64,000 nucleotides of DNA from Salirhabdus euzebyi (GCF_014207435.1 NZ_JACHGH010000015.1:1-64000), one strand, 5' to 3'; positions 1-9,139 are shown, numbered from the stretch's first letter. Numbers and translations are program-made. The notes: generated from the sequence alone by a model not told the origin.

Positions 1-126
1 TTCCTCTTTTCATTGTTTTTCGTGGTTGAAAACATTGTTGACAAAAAGGAATAAAATGACTCTTCTTTTTTACACAATTATAAGGACTTAATCGGAGATT
101 AAAAGCAATTGAGGGAAAAAATCAAG

Positions 127-294
127 AAGTCGCCCAATAAAGAGCGAAAGTGGCTGAATAAAGTGTGAAAGTCGCGTAATGAGGAGCGAAAGTGGCTGAA
201 TAAAGTGTAAAAGTCGCGGGATAAAAGTCAAAAGTCGCGGGATAAATGCAAAATCTGGCGGGATAAGCTTCAAATTGGGCAATCAAAAACCGAA
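127..294. repeat. Degenerate 21-bp tandem repeat array (family A, copy 1)
   Basis: About eight consecutive units, each close to 21 bp, begin at 127, 148, 169, 190, 211, 232, 253 and 274. The core is AAGTCGCGGGATAAA followed by six variable bases, and units alternate between TCGCG and TGGCTG variants. Because 21 is a multiple of three, the minus strand stays open and spells a FIxRLL/FIQPLS-like pseudo-peptide, which I do not treat as a gene. A second array of the same family lies at 34769-34985. Confidence 0.85.
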
Positions 295-313
295 TGGGTG
301 CACCCCATTCGGT
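284..313 (-). terminator. Intrinsic terminator downstream of the RpiR-type gene
   Basis: On the minus strand a 10-bp stem (ACCGAATGGG paired with CCCATTCGGT, loop of five bases) is followed by five T residues. It sits just after the stop codon of the regulator and directly abuts the 21-bp repeat array. Confidence 0.75.
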
Positions 314-318
314 TGGTA

Positions 319-1107
319 CTATAGCTCGGACATCCGTATGACATACGCGTCTAGTAGGATGCGGGACATAACTTGAAGCGGTAGCCTCGACCTAATTTCA
401 TAATCAGGGAATAAGGAGTGTGACGCTTTATATCCTACAAGAACGATTTCAGATAAATTGGCTAAGGTTGAGTCCATTCTCGTTGTTAACGTGATGGAAC
501 TAATCTTTTTAATTTTAAAGTTTTTCCCTGCTTCCACCAGCTCTTCCGTTTCCCCATTTAAGGAAACGAAAATGGCCAATTCTCTTGCCTTCAGTCTTTG
601 TGATTTTATCCTTATGATATTCGGGTCATTGTGCAATTCGCAGTTTTTACCGATTAGCTGAAGCTTCATCGTAATTTCTGTTCCAATCATTTCAGAAAAA
701 CCACGAGCGAAGACGTAAATCTTTTCAGCGTCATGAATTTTTTGAATCGCGTCTTCGATGTTTCCGACATTAAGCATTTCAATTGTTCTCATTACTTCAT
801 GCTCATTTTTTTTAATAGCATGCTTGATTTTGGTGTCGATATTGTCCATCAAATCATTGTCTTTTTCGGACAATTTTAACTTATCCCGAATGCTATATTT
901 AAAGGAAGTAAAGCCGTCATATCCTATTTTCTTCATTAAACGCACGATTGTTGCGGTAGAGACGCTGGCCTTTTCGCTAAGCTTCACAATCGACATTTCA
1001 GGAATATCTTCAATATGGTTATTTATATGCTCTAATAAATAACGTTCAGAGTCACTCAACTTGTTATATGTTTCTACTGAAATGTCAAAAATCATGTGAT
1101 CCATCAT
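319..1107 (-). CDS. RpiR/MurR-family transcriptional regulator
   Basis: This 262-residue protein has the two-part layout of the RpiR family. An N-terminal helix-turn-helix (about residues 1-77) contains the segment KASVSTATIVRLMKKIGYDG, typical of HTH_6. A C-terminal SIS-type sugar-phosphate-binding domain follows (about 105-250), with the stretch AEKIYVFARGFSEMIG. Family members sense phosphorylated sugars and control nearby catabolic genes. Its ribosome site reads GAGAGGTGT before ATGATG, so the start could be either methionine. It lies downstream of, and on the same strand as, an alcohol dehydrogenase gene. A 12-bp palindrome at 1134-1145 just upstream could be an operator. The inducer cannot be told from the sequence. 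Confidence 0.85.
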   Translation of the reverse strand: MMDHMIFDISVETYNKLSDSERYLLEHINNHIEDIPEMSIVKLSEKASVSTATIVRLMKKIGYDGFTSFKYSIRDKLKLSEKDNDLMDNIDTKIKHAIKKNEHEVMRTIEMLNVGNIEDAIQKIHDAEKIYVFARGFSEMIGTEITMKLQLIGKNCELHNDPNIIRIKSQRLKARELAIFVSLNGETEELVEAGKNFKIKKISSITLTTRMDSTLANLSEIVLVGYKASHSLFPDYEIRSRLPLQVMSRILLDAYVIRMSEL

Positions 1108-1133
1108 TCATACACCTCTCCGATTAGGGCTAA

Positions 1134-1145
1134 CTATCATGATAG
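1134..1145. promoter_or_regulatory. Perfect 12-bp palindrome, possible RpiR operator
   Basis: CTATCATGATAG is a perfect palindrome in the 78-bp gap between the dehydrogenase stop and the regulator start. Its place suggests autoregulation, but a single short palindrome in AT-rich DNA is weak evidence. Confidence 0.35.
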
Positions 1146-1185
1146 CACGTCCCTAAAGCAGCAACAATGAAAATTGTCGAATCAA

Positions 1186-2319
1186 CTATGGTTTTAAAAT
1201 AAGCTTTATGCAATCATCTTCATGATCGTTAAAAATTTGGTACCCTCGAGGTGCATCCCCTAATGGCATATGGTGTGTAATAATCGAAGTAGGATCAATT
1301 TCTTCCTTAATGATTTGTCTATACAGCTCATCCATATAAGTACGAGCATGTGCTTGGCCCATTTTTAGACTTACATTACGAGAGAAAAATGGCCCTAGCG
1401 GGAACATGTTGTATAATCCTCCATAAACACCTGTAAGCTGAACAGTTCCACACTTTTTAACGGCTTTTGTTGCAATTTGAATTGGTCCAAGTGTACCGCC
1501 CTGTAGCTTCAACTTTTGTTCAATAAATTCTAATGGAGATTTCTTGCCGTCCATACCAACACAATCAATAACGACATCAGCTCCACCTTTCGTAATTTCT
1601 TTCAGCGTTTCTCCCATATCTGGATCTTCTTCAAAATTAAATACTTCTGTTTTATTCACTTTTCGAGCATGCTCAATGCGATATTTCAAATAATCAACTG
1701 CAATAACCCGCTCGGCACCTTTTTGCCATGCGAATTGCTGTGCCATTAATCCGATTGGACCACAACCTAATACGATTACTGTGTCCCCAGGCTTCATGCC
1801 TGAATTCTCCACACTCCAATAAGCTGTTGGTAAAACATCTGATAGGAAGAGGAGGGAGTCATCCTCTAATTCGCAATCTTGTGGGACAACAAAAGGAGTG
1901 AAGTTCCCATAAGGTACACGTAAATATTCAGCTTGCCCACCAGGATAGTTCCCGAATTTTTCAGAATAACCAAAATATCCACCCGAATCATAATGAGGGT
2001 TAGAATTATCACATTGACTCACTAAACCGTCAGAACAATAAGGGCAATGGCCGCAAGCGACAGTAAAAGGGATAACCACTCTATCACCTTTCTTTACCTT
2101 CGTAACATCGGGTCCAATTTCTTCCACAATCCCCATTGGCTCGTGTCCAATTATGTATCCTTCAGGCATTGGAAAGTTTTCTTGGTACAAATGCAAATCC
2201 GAACCACAAATTGCTGTAGAGGTAATCCGGACGATAATATCATCGCTTTTTTCGATTTTTGGATCGTCTTCTTCGGTTACACCAACCGTATATCTACCTT
2301 GATAGGTTACAGCCTTCAT
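1186..2319 (-). CDS. Zinc-dependent alcohol dehydrogenase, formaldehyde/threonine dehydrogenase-like
   Basis: The 377-residue product is a medium-chain dehydrogenase/reductase. Catalytic zinc ligands are visible in CGSDLH and GHEPMG. The structural zinc loop CGHCPYCSDGLVSQC has the Cys spacing of the family, and the Rossmann glycine motif is GCGPIGL. The long form with an insertion around GPIQIATKAVKKCG resembles the glutathione-independent formaldehyde dehydrogenase-like zinc enzymes common in Bacillus. It is cytosolic and should oxidise an alcohol or aldehyde adduct with NAD(P). The start is supported by TAGGAGGAATAACG before ATG. The RpiR-type regulator follows on the same strand after 78 bp. 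The true substrate is unknown. Confidence 0.85.
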   Translation of the reverse strand: MKAVTYQGRYTVGVTEEDDPKIEKSDDIIVRITSTAICGSDLHLYQENFPMPEGYIIGHEPMGIVEEIGPDVTKVKKGDRVVIPFTVACGHCPYCSDGLVSQCDNSNPHYDSGGYFGYSEKFGNYPGGQAEYLRVPYGNFTPFVVPQDCELEDDSLLFLSDVLPTAYWSVENSGMKPGDTVIVLGCGPIGLMAQQFAWQKGAERVIAVDYLKYRIEHARKVNKTEVFNFEEDPDMGETLKEITKGGADVVIDCVGMDGKKSPLEFIEQKLKLQGGTLGPIQIATKAVKKCGTVQLTGVYGGLYNMFPLGPFFSRNVSLKMGQAHARTYMDELYRQIIKEEIDPTSIITHHMPLGDAPRGYQIFNDHEDDCIKLILKP

Positions 2320-2381
2320 CGTTATTCCTCCTAAGACATATTTACGGTTAGTATTTGTTTAGAAAATTTATATATGTAAAT

Positions 2382-2416
2382 AAAAAAAGACCAAATTCTT
2401 ATGAAAGAATTCGGTC
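2382..2416 (-). terminator. Terminator of the minor-pilin operon
   Basis: On the minus strand GACCGAATTCTT pairs with AAGAATTTGGTC around a short loop and is followed by seven T residues. It ends transcription of the three-gene minor-pilin operon. Confidence 0.8.
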
Positions 2417-2423
2417 ATAATGA

Positions 2424-3710
2424 CTAATACTCTACGTGAACAACATCAACAAAGAGGTCATCCGTACCATTCGTAATTTTACAGGTAGGTTCAAAAATCG
2501 ATGTATCTGAAAAACTATAATGATACACAATGTTATTTTTGTCTTTTCCATTGTTACTGTCACTAGTCTGAGTTGTAGGAGGGATACGTGATTGATCTGT
2601 CACAGGCTTACCGGACTTATCGAATATTTTAATAGATCCGCCAACGTAAAAATCACTATTTTTTATTGTCAAGACATCCGTATTAACGGTAGGGTCATAG
2701 TTTAAAATAATTAGATCCCTCTTAATGCTAACATCCGATGAAAAGTTATACACACCAGTACTTGCGTCAATGATTAAATCTTGACCTACTACAAAAGGAC
2801 CATTACCTATTTCGGCACCTTTTTTAAAGTATGTGCTACCACCAGAAAGGTAATCCCGACTATTTCCATTGTGCCAAAAAAGTTTGTCCTCATAAATAGC
2901 GTGGTTACCTATCATTAAGTTTGCTTTAAATCCCGGTTGCCCCTGCGTGTCCGTTACTTCTTTATTAAATTTAGCACTTCCACAAATGGTTATATCCGGA
3001 TGCCCATTTCCACTATAAAAATTACCGTTCATCACACAATCCCCATTAATGGTGACATCCGTTAATTTGACGGTGGAGTTTCCATTAACCCAAGTGTTCC
3101 CATTATATTTATTATCGTCACCTGGAGGATTGGGGAAGGCTTCTCCTTCTTGTACAATCCATTCTTCTGTAGGGGAAGTAGGAAATAAATCTTCCCAATT
3201 AATATCATCAGAATCAGAACTATCACTCTGCCCACCTAAACCATCCAAAACAAACGTAGCATCCAGTTCTTTTTCTTTTTCATCATCAATCCCTTTAACG
3301 GAGAAGACTACTTCCGTTTCTGCATCAGCAGCACTAACGTTTATTTCGAGGTTTTCTAAAATTTGATATTCCCGATTCGGATATTGTGAGTCAACAACAA
3401 CAAGGTCAGCTTGTGCCCTTATATGCCGGAACATGTCTTCTATATAATCTTTTACAGTTGATTCGGAACTACCTGGTAAAGGACGCTCGTTTGTTTGCAC
3501 ATATTGGTATATGTGAGCTTCGGTGAATTTCACTCCCATTTCAGCTAAATGTGTGGTGCGATAATACGTGTCTGTTTGATTCGTTTGTTTAGCAGTAGAA
3601 ATCGTACTTCCAAGTAAGGTGAGTCCTAGTAATGAAATAATAACAATGGCAAATAAGGCAAGTACGAGCGCGTACCCACGTTCATTTTTCAAATATTTAA
3701 TCTTTACCAT
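2424..3710 (-). CDS. PilX-like minor pilin / large pilus-tip protein
   Basis: This 428-residue protein starts at an ATG five bases after an AGGTGA ribosome site; the in-frame GTG nine bases earlier overlaps that site and is less likely. After a short basic leader comes NERGYALVLALF and a single hydrophobic helix, as in PilX/GspK-type minor pilins, which lack the usual glutamate at position 5. The first 130 residues look like a pilin body (AEMGVKFTEAHIYQY). From about residue 190 to the end there is a long Gly/Asn/Thr-rich beta region (NGNTWVNGNSTVKL, VMNGNFYSGNG) suggestive of a beta-helix. It is far longer than most minor pilins and may cap the pilus or bind a surface. It is the last gene of the divergent operon. 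Confidence 0.75.
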   Translation of the reverse strand: MVKIKYLKNERGYALVLALFAIVIISLLGLTLLGSTISTAKQTNQTDTYYRTTHLAEMGVKFTEAHIYQYVQTNERPLPGSSESTVKDYIEDMFRHIRAQADLVVVDSQYPNREYQILENLEINVSAADAETEVVFSVKGIDDEKEKELDATFVLDGLGGQSDSSDSDDINWEDLFPTSPTEEWIVQEGEAFPNPPGDDNKYNGNTWVNGNSTVKLTDVTINGDCVMNGNFYSGNGHPDITICGSAKFNKEVTDTQGQPGFKANLMIGNHAIYEDKLFWHNGNSRDYLSGGSTYFKKGAEIGNGPFVVGQDLIIDASTGVYNFSSDVSIKRDLIILNYDPTVNTDVLTIKNSDFYVGGSIKIFDKSGKPVTDQSRIPPTTQTSDSNNGKDKNNIVYHYSFSDTSIFEPTCKITNGTDDLFVDVVHVEY

Positions 3711-3711
3711 C

Positions 3712-4212
3712 TTAATCACCTTCTCTCGCAGTAGTCATTCTTGAAATAGTCGATTGAACTGTAACGTCATCATTACGAGCACTACCGATACTTTGCAATG
3801 ATAATTCAACTGTAACACTTAACTGATCTTGATTAGTTAAATCAATAAATATTTCTTGAGTAGGGGACAGGACTAGTCCATCTACTTCCAGTTCGTATTG
3901 ATAGGATTCTCTTTCAACCAATAAGCTCTTTTTCTCGCCATTTGTTGCTACATACTCAATTTCAAATGCATGTTGATCTATATACTGAAGTGTATACTCT
4001 AAATTATTTTGATGAATCGTCGTTAATTGAAACATGATTTGATTCGCTTGGTTACGAATATGATTACTGCTTTCAACGGACTCATAATTTTTCATACTGG
4101 ATATAATGATCCCCATTAATAATGCAGAAACAATAGAAATAAGTACGATTGTTCCTAGTAATTCGGCTAGTGTAATCCCTTTTTGGTTGCGAAAATAGGA
4201 TAATATTTTCAT
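3712..4212 (-). CDS. Type IV minor pilin, PilW-like
   Basis: The 166-residue product carries a classical class III signal. NQKGITLAELLGTIVLIS has the Gly cleavage site and Glu at position +5, followed by a hydrophobic helix of about 20 residues. The remainder is a small globular pilin head with no recognised domain. The prepilin peptidase encoded at 9666-10421 should cleave it. The start is preceded by GGAGGTGGGATAAGTA. It lies four bases after the preceding minor pilin and one base before the PilX-like gene, so the three are translated as a unit. A role in pilus initiation or tip assembly is inferred from family and context. Confidence 0.85.
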   Translation of the reverse strand: MKILSYFRNQKGITLAELLGTIVLISIVSALLMGIIISSMKNYESVESSNHIRNQANQIMFQLTTIHQNNLEYTLQYIDQHAFEIEYVATNGEKKSLLVERESYQYELEVDGLVLSPTQEIFIDLTNQDQLSVTVELSLQSIGSARNDDVTVQSTISRMTTAREGD

Positions 4213-4215
4213 TAC

Positions 4216-4632
4216 TTATCCCACCTCCAAATATCCGTAGGTTTCTGTGACCGACTTTCCAGAGACTTGTAAAATTTCTATTTTTACTTTTACTAAATCT
4301 GTATTTACTTCGTCTGAAAAGACTAATTTCAACTTAAGTTCTGCATTGGAATGAAAAACACCATTTTGTTCTACTAAACTAATGGTTGGCTTCCCTGTAT
4401 TATTAAACGATGTGTATTCTCCTACGGGCATCGCTTCATTGTTAGATCGTAGCTCTTCTAGAACCTGTCTTGCTAGGTTACTTGCCTTAATAGAATCATC
4501 ATTTATTTCACTATATTTTGCGCCTTGGCTAAAAAAAGAGAAAAAGGATATTAATAAAATCGTAATAATGACAAAAGCTGCTATTAATTCGACAAGCGTA
4601 AGCCCTTTTTCTGATTGTAGTATTTTTTTCAT
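4216..4632 (-). CDS. Type IV minor pilin, PilV/GspI-like
   Basis: This 138-residue prepilin is first in the minus-strand operon. It has the cleavage motif EKGLTLVELIAAFVII (Gly before Leu, Glu at +5) and a hydrophobic alpha-1 helix. The segment ASNLARQVLEELRSN just after the helix resembles GspI/PilV-type pseudopilins. The head of about 90 residues is predicted to be mostly beta strand. A ribosome site AAAGAGG precedes the ATG. It is transcribed away from pilB from a predicted promoter at 4684-4712. It probably primes pilus assembly together with the two downstream genes. Confidence 0.85.
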   Translation of the reverse strand: MKKILQSEKGLTLVELIAAFVIITILLISFFSFFSQGAKYSEINDDSIKASNLARQVLEELRSNNEAMPVGEYTSFNNTGKPTISLVEQNGVFHSNAELKLKLVFSDEVNTDLVKVKIEILQVSGKSVTETYGYLEVG

Positions 4633-4683
4633 AGGAAACCTCTTTTCAGTAGAGCATTTTTCCGTATAGTAATAGACTCTAAA

Positions 4684-4712
4684 AGTTTATTTTATCATAT
4701 TTGTGTTATCAA
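4684..4712 (-). promoter_or_regulatory. Predicted sigma-A promoter of the minor-pilin operon
   Basis: On the minus strand TTGATA (4712-4707) and TAAACT (4689-4684) are separated by 17 bp, about 50 bp upstream of the first minor-pilin start. The gap 4633-5160 between the divergent pilin operons is AT-rich. I found no riboswitch-like motif in it; in particular no cyclic-di-GMP aptamer core was recognised. Confidence 0.45.
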
Positions 4713-5049
4713 AATAGAAGAAGGAACTAATTATGCGGTGGAAGGTCTTGGTAGGGGCTGGAGTTTGAAAAACATCTATATTAACTGTAACGTATTTTCT
4801 TTCATTATAAAATACAAATAGGGATAAAATCCTACAAAAAGAGGTAAAGATTTCTTAATAATCTTACATTTTATTGCACCAAACACCATTTTATAGTAGT
4901 ATATTCACAAAATTCGATAGTTTTTTTAATGTTATATAGTACTTAAGTATGACTTTATAATACCGCATTAAACCAAATAAAAAACACCTACAATAACTCT
5001 ACCTAGTGTCTTCCTTCCCATTTATTCGGTAATTGGATATAACTATCAC

Positions 5050-5078
5050 TTGTTTATACCCTGTCAATGTTTGATAAT
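5050..5078 (+). promoter_or_regulatory. Predicted sigma-A promoter of the pilB operon
   Basis: TTGTTT (5050-5055) and GATAAT (5073-5078) are spaced by 17 bp, with about 80 bp of leader before the pilB start. It is the best match in the divergent intergenic region, though not a perfect consensus. Confidence 0.45.
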
Positions 5079-5160
5079 AGAAGTAGAAATCTATTGGATT
5101 TTGTCATAATGGTCTATCAATTTGATGTGTGAAGTCTTAGAAAGTTGGAGGTTTTCGATC

Positions 5161-6822
5161 ATGGCTATTAAGAAAAATATGAGACTAGGAGATCTTCTAG
5201 TTGAAAGTGGCTTAATATCTGAAGCAGATCTTGAGCTGACTTTGAAAGAAAAAAGTCCTGATCAAAGACTTGGTGATGCATTAGTCCAAAAAGGCTACGT
5301 AACAGAAATGCAGCTTATTGAAGTGTTGGAATTCCAATTAGGAATCCCACGAGTAACGCTGTATAACTATCCTTTTGACACATCATTATTAAAAATAGTT
5401 CCGAAAGAGTTTGCCAAAAGAAATCTAGTTATTCCATTAAAAAAGGAATCTAGCAAACTTTTTGTTGCGATGGCCGATCCGATGGACTATATCGTCATCA
5501 ACGATTTGCGTTTATCGACGGGCTTTAGTATTGAACCTTTAATTGCTACGAAGGATGATATTATTCGTAGCATTAGTAAATATTATGATATTGATGATTT
5601 TGGGAAGGAAATTGCTGCAACGACAGAAATGGAAGATGAGCAATTAGATGCTCAAGTGGAAGATAATGATTCTCCTGTCGTGAAGCTCGTTAACCAATTG
5701 CTACAGCAAGCCGTTGTGCAGCAGGCTAGTGATATTCACATTGATTGTCAAGAAGCCAAAGTTTTAGTCCGTTTCCGTGTTGATGGAAGTCTTCGTCTCG
5801 AAAGAAGTCTACCTAAGCATGTCCAAGGATCCTTAATTACGAGAATTAAAATTATGGCCAATTTGGATATTACGGAACAGCGTGTACCACAAGATGGCCG
5901 TATCAAGTTGAATGTAGATTATCGTCAAATCGATTTGCGTATTAGTACCTTGCCTACTATCTATGGTGAAAAGATTGTGATTCGTCTGTTAGATTTAAGT
6001 CTTGCGCAAAATGATATAAGTCAAATCGGGTTTGAAGGAGATAATTTAAATAAATTTTTAAGTTTAATTAAACAACCGCATGGTATTGTGTTGCTGACTG
6101 GTCCAACAGGATCTGGTAAATCATCCACGATGTACTCTGCCTTAAGTAAGTTAAATAACGAAGATGTAAACATTATTACGATTGAAGATCCCGTAGAGTA
6201 TCAAGTAGAAGGAATCAACCAAATTCAAGTAAATCCGAACGTAGGGTTAACTTTTGCAACTGGTTTACGCTCCATTCTTCGCCAAGACCCTAATATTATA
6301 ATGATTGGGGAAATTCGTGATAGGGAAACAGCAGATATGGCTGTTCGTGCTTCTATTACAGGGCATTTAGTTTTCAGTACACTTCATACGAATGATTCTC
6401 TCGGTACAGTTGCTCGTCTTAAAGATATGGGAGTGGAGTTATTCTTAATTGCTTCTTCTTTAAATGGAGTTGTGTCCCAGCGTCTCGTTCGTAAAATATG
6501 TCGTGATTGTAAAGTGGAAAGAGATGTGACAGTTAGAGAAAGTGAAATTTTTGCTAAATATGGAATCACAACAGATAAAGTATCTTATGGAACTGGCTGT
6601 CCCACTTGTAACGAAACAGGTTACCGGGGTCGAACAGCTATTCATGAAGTACTCGTCATAGACGATCAAATAAGACAAGCTTTATTAAATAATGAGACAA
6701 CCATTACGATAAGAGATATTGCTGTGAAGAACGGATTGAAATTTTTAATAGAAGATGGACTTCAAAAAGTGAAAAAAGGTGTCACGACTACAGAAGAAAT
6801 TTTACGAGTTGCTTTAGACTAG
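5161..6822 (+). CDS. pilB: Type IV pilus extension ATPase PilB
   Basis: This GspE-family ATPase of 553 residues powers pilus polymerisation at the cytoplasmic face of the membrane. The N-terminal part (about 1-150) matches the MshEN/T2SSE-N layout, with RLGDLLVESGLIS and RLGDALVQKGYVT as paired short repeats. The ATPase core has Walker A GPTGSGKS at 314-321, an Asp box around ITIEDPVEYQ, Walker B around IIMIGEIRD and the His box GHLVFSTLHT. Four cysteines (447, 450, 480, 483) form the zinc site found in PilB but not in PilT. I chose the ATG at 5161 because GGAGG lies nine bases before it; an ATG at 5122 has no such site. It is the first gene of the pil operon. Confidence 0.95.
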   Translation: MAIKKNMRLGDLLVESGLISEADLELTLKEKSPDQRLGDALVQKGYVTEMQLIEVLEFQLGIPRVTLYNYPFDTSLLKIVPKEFAKRNLVIPLKKESSKLFVAMADPMDYIVINDLRLSTGFSIEPLIATKDDIIRSISKYYDIDDFGKEIAATTEMEDEQLDAQVEDNDSPVVKLVNQLLQQAVVQQASDIHIDCQEAKVLVRFRVDGSLRLERSLPKHVQGSLITRIKIMANLDITEQRVPQDGRIKLNVDYRQIDLRISTLPTIYGEKIVIRLLDLSLAQNDISQIGFEGDNLNKFLSLIKQPHGIVLLTGPTGSGKSSTMYSALSKLNNEDVNIITIEDPVEYQVEGINQIQVNPNVGLTFATGLRSILRQDPNIIMIGEIRDRETADMAVRASITGHLVFSTLHTNDSLGTVARLKDMGVELFLIASSLNGVVSQRLVRKICRDCKVERDVTVRESEIFAKYGITTDKVSYGTGCPTCNETGYRGRTAIHEVLVIDDQIRQALLNNETTITIRDIAVKNGLKFLIEDGLQKVKKGVTTTEEILRVALD

Positions 6823-6840
6823 GAGGGAGGGGGATTGTCA

Positions 6841-7890
6841 ATGAAAGAAAAGCTAGATGAATTACTCTATATTGCATATAAAGAATTTGCATCTGACGTA
6901 CATTTAACAGTTGGTTTACCTCCTGTTTTACGGATATACGGGCAATTAAAGCAGCTTGAGCAACCCCCTCTTTCGCAGGATGAACTGTTAGACATGGGAC
7001 TTGCTATTATGTCCGATAACTTAAAGGAAACCTTTCATGCAGAAGGGGAAGTCGATTTCTCGTATGAAATTTCAGACGTTTCTCGTTTCAGAATTAATGT
7101 GTACAAGCAGCGAGAAGGTGTTTCCATTGCAATTCGTCTTATCCCAACGAAAATTCCAACCGTTGAAGATTTACAGCTTCCAAGTGTGTTAACAAAAATT
7201 GCGTCGAAACCACAAGGGCTTGTTTTAGTGACAGGGCCAACGGGAAGTGGTAAATCAACGACGTTAGCAGCAATGATTGATTATATCAATACCAATCAAC
7301 GGAGGCACATTATTACGTTAGAAGATCCGATTGAGTATATTCATCACCATAAACAATCAGTAATCGAACAGCGAGAAGTTGGTCGGGATACAAGAAAATT
7401 TTCTTCTGGGTTAAGAGCGGCGTTACGTCAAGATCCAGATGTCATTTTCGTAGGAGAATTGCGAGACTTAGAAACTATTTCGACAGCTGTGACAGCAGCC
7501 GAAACAGGGCATTTAGTATTCGGTACGTTGCACACGATTAGTGCCCCAGCAACGATAGAACGTATCGTTGACGTCTTCCCGGCAGAACAGCAAGCACAAA
7601 TTCGCTATCAGCTTGCATCTGTCCTAATAGGCATTATTTCGCAGCGACTTTTCCCACTAAACACAGGTCATGGTCGAGTAGCAGCAACGGAAATTTTGGT
7701 GCAAAATAGCGCCGTTAGTAGCTTAATTCGTAACCAAAAAATCCATCAAATTCCGAACGTGATGCAAACGTCAAGGGAAGCAGGTATGCACACTTTGGAA
7801 ATGAATATAAAGTCGCTACTACAAAGACAGCTCGTTTCCTATGAATCTGTTCAAGGATATCTAGAGGAGAATCACTATGGGACAATTTAA
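6841..7890 (+). CDS. pilT: Type IV pilus retraction ATPase PilT
   Basis: The 349-residue protein is a PilT-type retraction motor. The N-terminal PAS-like part contains ASDVHLTVGLPPVLRI. Walker A TGPTGSGKST is at 131-140, followed by an Asp box (ITLEDPIEYIH), Walker B (DVIFVGELRD) and the His box GHLVFGTLHT. It lacks the tetracysteine zinc loop of PilB, which supports the retraction call. The start at ATG 6841 fits the purine-rich site AGGAGGGAGGGGG; a TTG six bases earlier is also possible. A dedicated retraction ATPase implies a dynamic pilus used for twitching, adhesion or DNA uptake rather than a static fibre. Confidence 0.95.
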   Translation: MKEKLDELLYIAYKEFASDVHLTVGLPPVLRIYGQLKQLEQPPLSQDELLDMGLAIMSDNLKETFHAEGEVDFSYEISDVSRFRINVYKQREGVSIAIRLIPTKIPTVEDLQLPSVLTKIASKPQGLVLVTGPTGSGKSTTLAAMIDYINTNQRRHIITLEDPIEYIHHHKQSVIEQREVGRDTRKFSSGLRAALRQDPDVIFVGELRDLETISTAVTAAETGHLVFGTLHTISAPATIERIVDVFPAEQQAQIRYQLASVLIGIISQRLFPLNTGHGRVAATEILVQNSAVSSLIRNQKIHQIPNVMQTSREAGMHTLEMNIKSLLQRQLVSYESVQGYLEENHYGTI

Positions 7891-9085
7891 TTACGTTGCC
7901 CGTGATCGCCAAGGTAAAAAACGAACAGGTGTCATCCAAGCCGACAAAAAAGCAGCGGTAGGGCCGTTATTAAGAGAAAAAGGGTTACGATTACTCGAGG
8001 TTCATCAAAAGAGAGAAACGATATGGTCACAAGACATTTATTTAGGTGCACCAGTAAAATTAGCTGATTTTGTTATTTATTTAAGGCAGTTTTCAACCCT
8101 GATTAAAGCAGGTGTAACGATAGTAGATTCTACTAAAATATTAATTGACCAAACCGAGAGCAAAGTGTTGAAAAAAACACTCGCCCAAGTAGAAGTCGAT
8201 TTACGAGAGGGGAACCCCCTTTCTAGTGCTTATGGGAAGCATCCGAAAATATTCTCAAGCCTTTTTACGAATATGGTACATGCTGGTGAAGTTAGTGGGT
8301 CATTGGAAGAAACGTTGGAAGAAATGGCCGATTACTTTGAACGCCAGCAAAGAACGAGGCAAAAAGTAAAGTCTGCGATGACCTATCCTATTGTGATTGG
8401 GATTCTAGCATTAGTAGTTGTGACTTTTCTATTAATCTCGATTGTACCAACCTTTGTTGGGATGTTTGACCAGTTTGGTGGAGAGCTTCCAGCGATTACG
8501 AAGTTCGTCATGGCTGCCAGTGACTGGATGATAGGCCAATGGTGGTTATTATTGCTTATGATTATTGGCGTCGTTGTGGGGCTATATGCGATGCAACAAA
8601 AAAGGGATATGAAATTCTATTTAGATTATGCACTGCTCAAAATGCCCATTTTCGGCAAGCTTTTTCGTAAAGCATTACTCGCTCGTATGACAAGAACCCT
8701 AAGCTCTTTACTAGGTAATTCCGTTACAATTCTACAAGCAATGACCCTAACGGAAAAAGTAATAGAAAATGAAGTAATTGCCCGTGTATTAAGAAAATCA
8801 CGGACAACATTAGAACAAGGACGCTCCATGACCGAACCAATGATAAAGCATTGGGCGTTCCCACCACTCGTCACACAAATGATAGCTGTGGGGGAGAAAA
8901 CAGGTTCATTAGACGAAATGCTAGGAAAAATAGCCGACTTTTACGAGTCAGAAGTAGAAACCGCAACAGACCAATTGAAATCACTAATTGAACCACTACT
9001 AATCGTATTTTTAGCAGGAATTATTGGTGTCATCGTTCTATCTATTATGGTTCCAATGTTTGAAATCTTTAATAATGTTAACTAA
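7877..9085 (+). CDS. pilC: Type IV pilus inner-membrane platform protein PilC
   Basis: This 402-residue protein has two repeated T2SSF cytoplasmic domains (about 65-185 and 265-390) flanked by three transmembrane segments near 170-195, 215-235 and 375-400. The motif YLRQFSTLIKAGV and its second copy LLARMTRTLSSLLGNSV mark the repeats. PilC couples PilB and PilT to the growing pilin base. The gene overlaps the end of pilT by 14 bases, so the two are probably translationally coupled. The length is normal for the family. Confidence 0.95.
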   Translation: MGQFNYVARDRQGKKRTGVIQADKKAAVGPLLREKGLRLLEVHQKRETIWSQDIYLGAPVKLADFVIYLRQFSTLIKAGVTIVDSTKILIDQTESKVLKKTLAQVEVDLREGNPLSSAYGKHPKIFSSLFTNMVHAGEVSGSLEETLEEMADYFERQQRTRQKVKSAMTYPIVIGILALVVVTFLLISIVPTFVGMFDQFGGELPAITKFVMAASDWMIGQWWLLLLMIIGVVVGLYAMQQKRDMKFYLDYALLKMPIFGKLFRKALLARMTRTLSSLLGNSVTILQAMTLTEKVIENEVIARVLRKSRTTLEQGRSMTEPMIKHWAFPPLVTQMIAVGEKTGSLDEMLGKIADFYESEVETATDQLKSLIEPLLIVFLAGIIGVIVLSIMVPMFEIFNNVN

Positions 9086-9139
9086 ATCTAGTTAACTTAT
9101 TATATAAAAACATAAAAATTAAATTGGGAGGAAATAAAG

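Noticed and set aside
88..282. Open frame of 64 codons on the minus strand with FIQPLS/FIxRLL repeats
   Set aside because: It only reads the 21-bp tandem repeat, whose length is a multiple of three. There is no ribosome site.
4740..5100. Possible cyclic-di-GMP riboswitch upstream of pilB
   Set aside because: Such elements often precede pilus genes, but I found none of the conserved core (GGCAAACC, GACGCAAAGC-like) in the gap on either strand.
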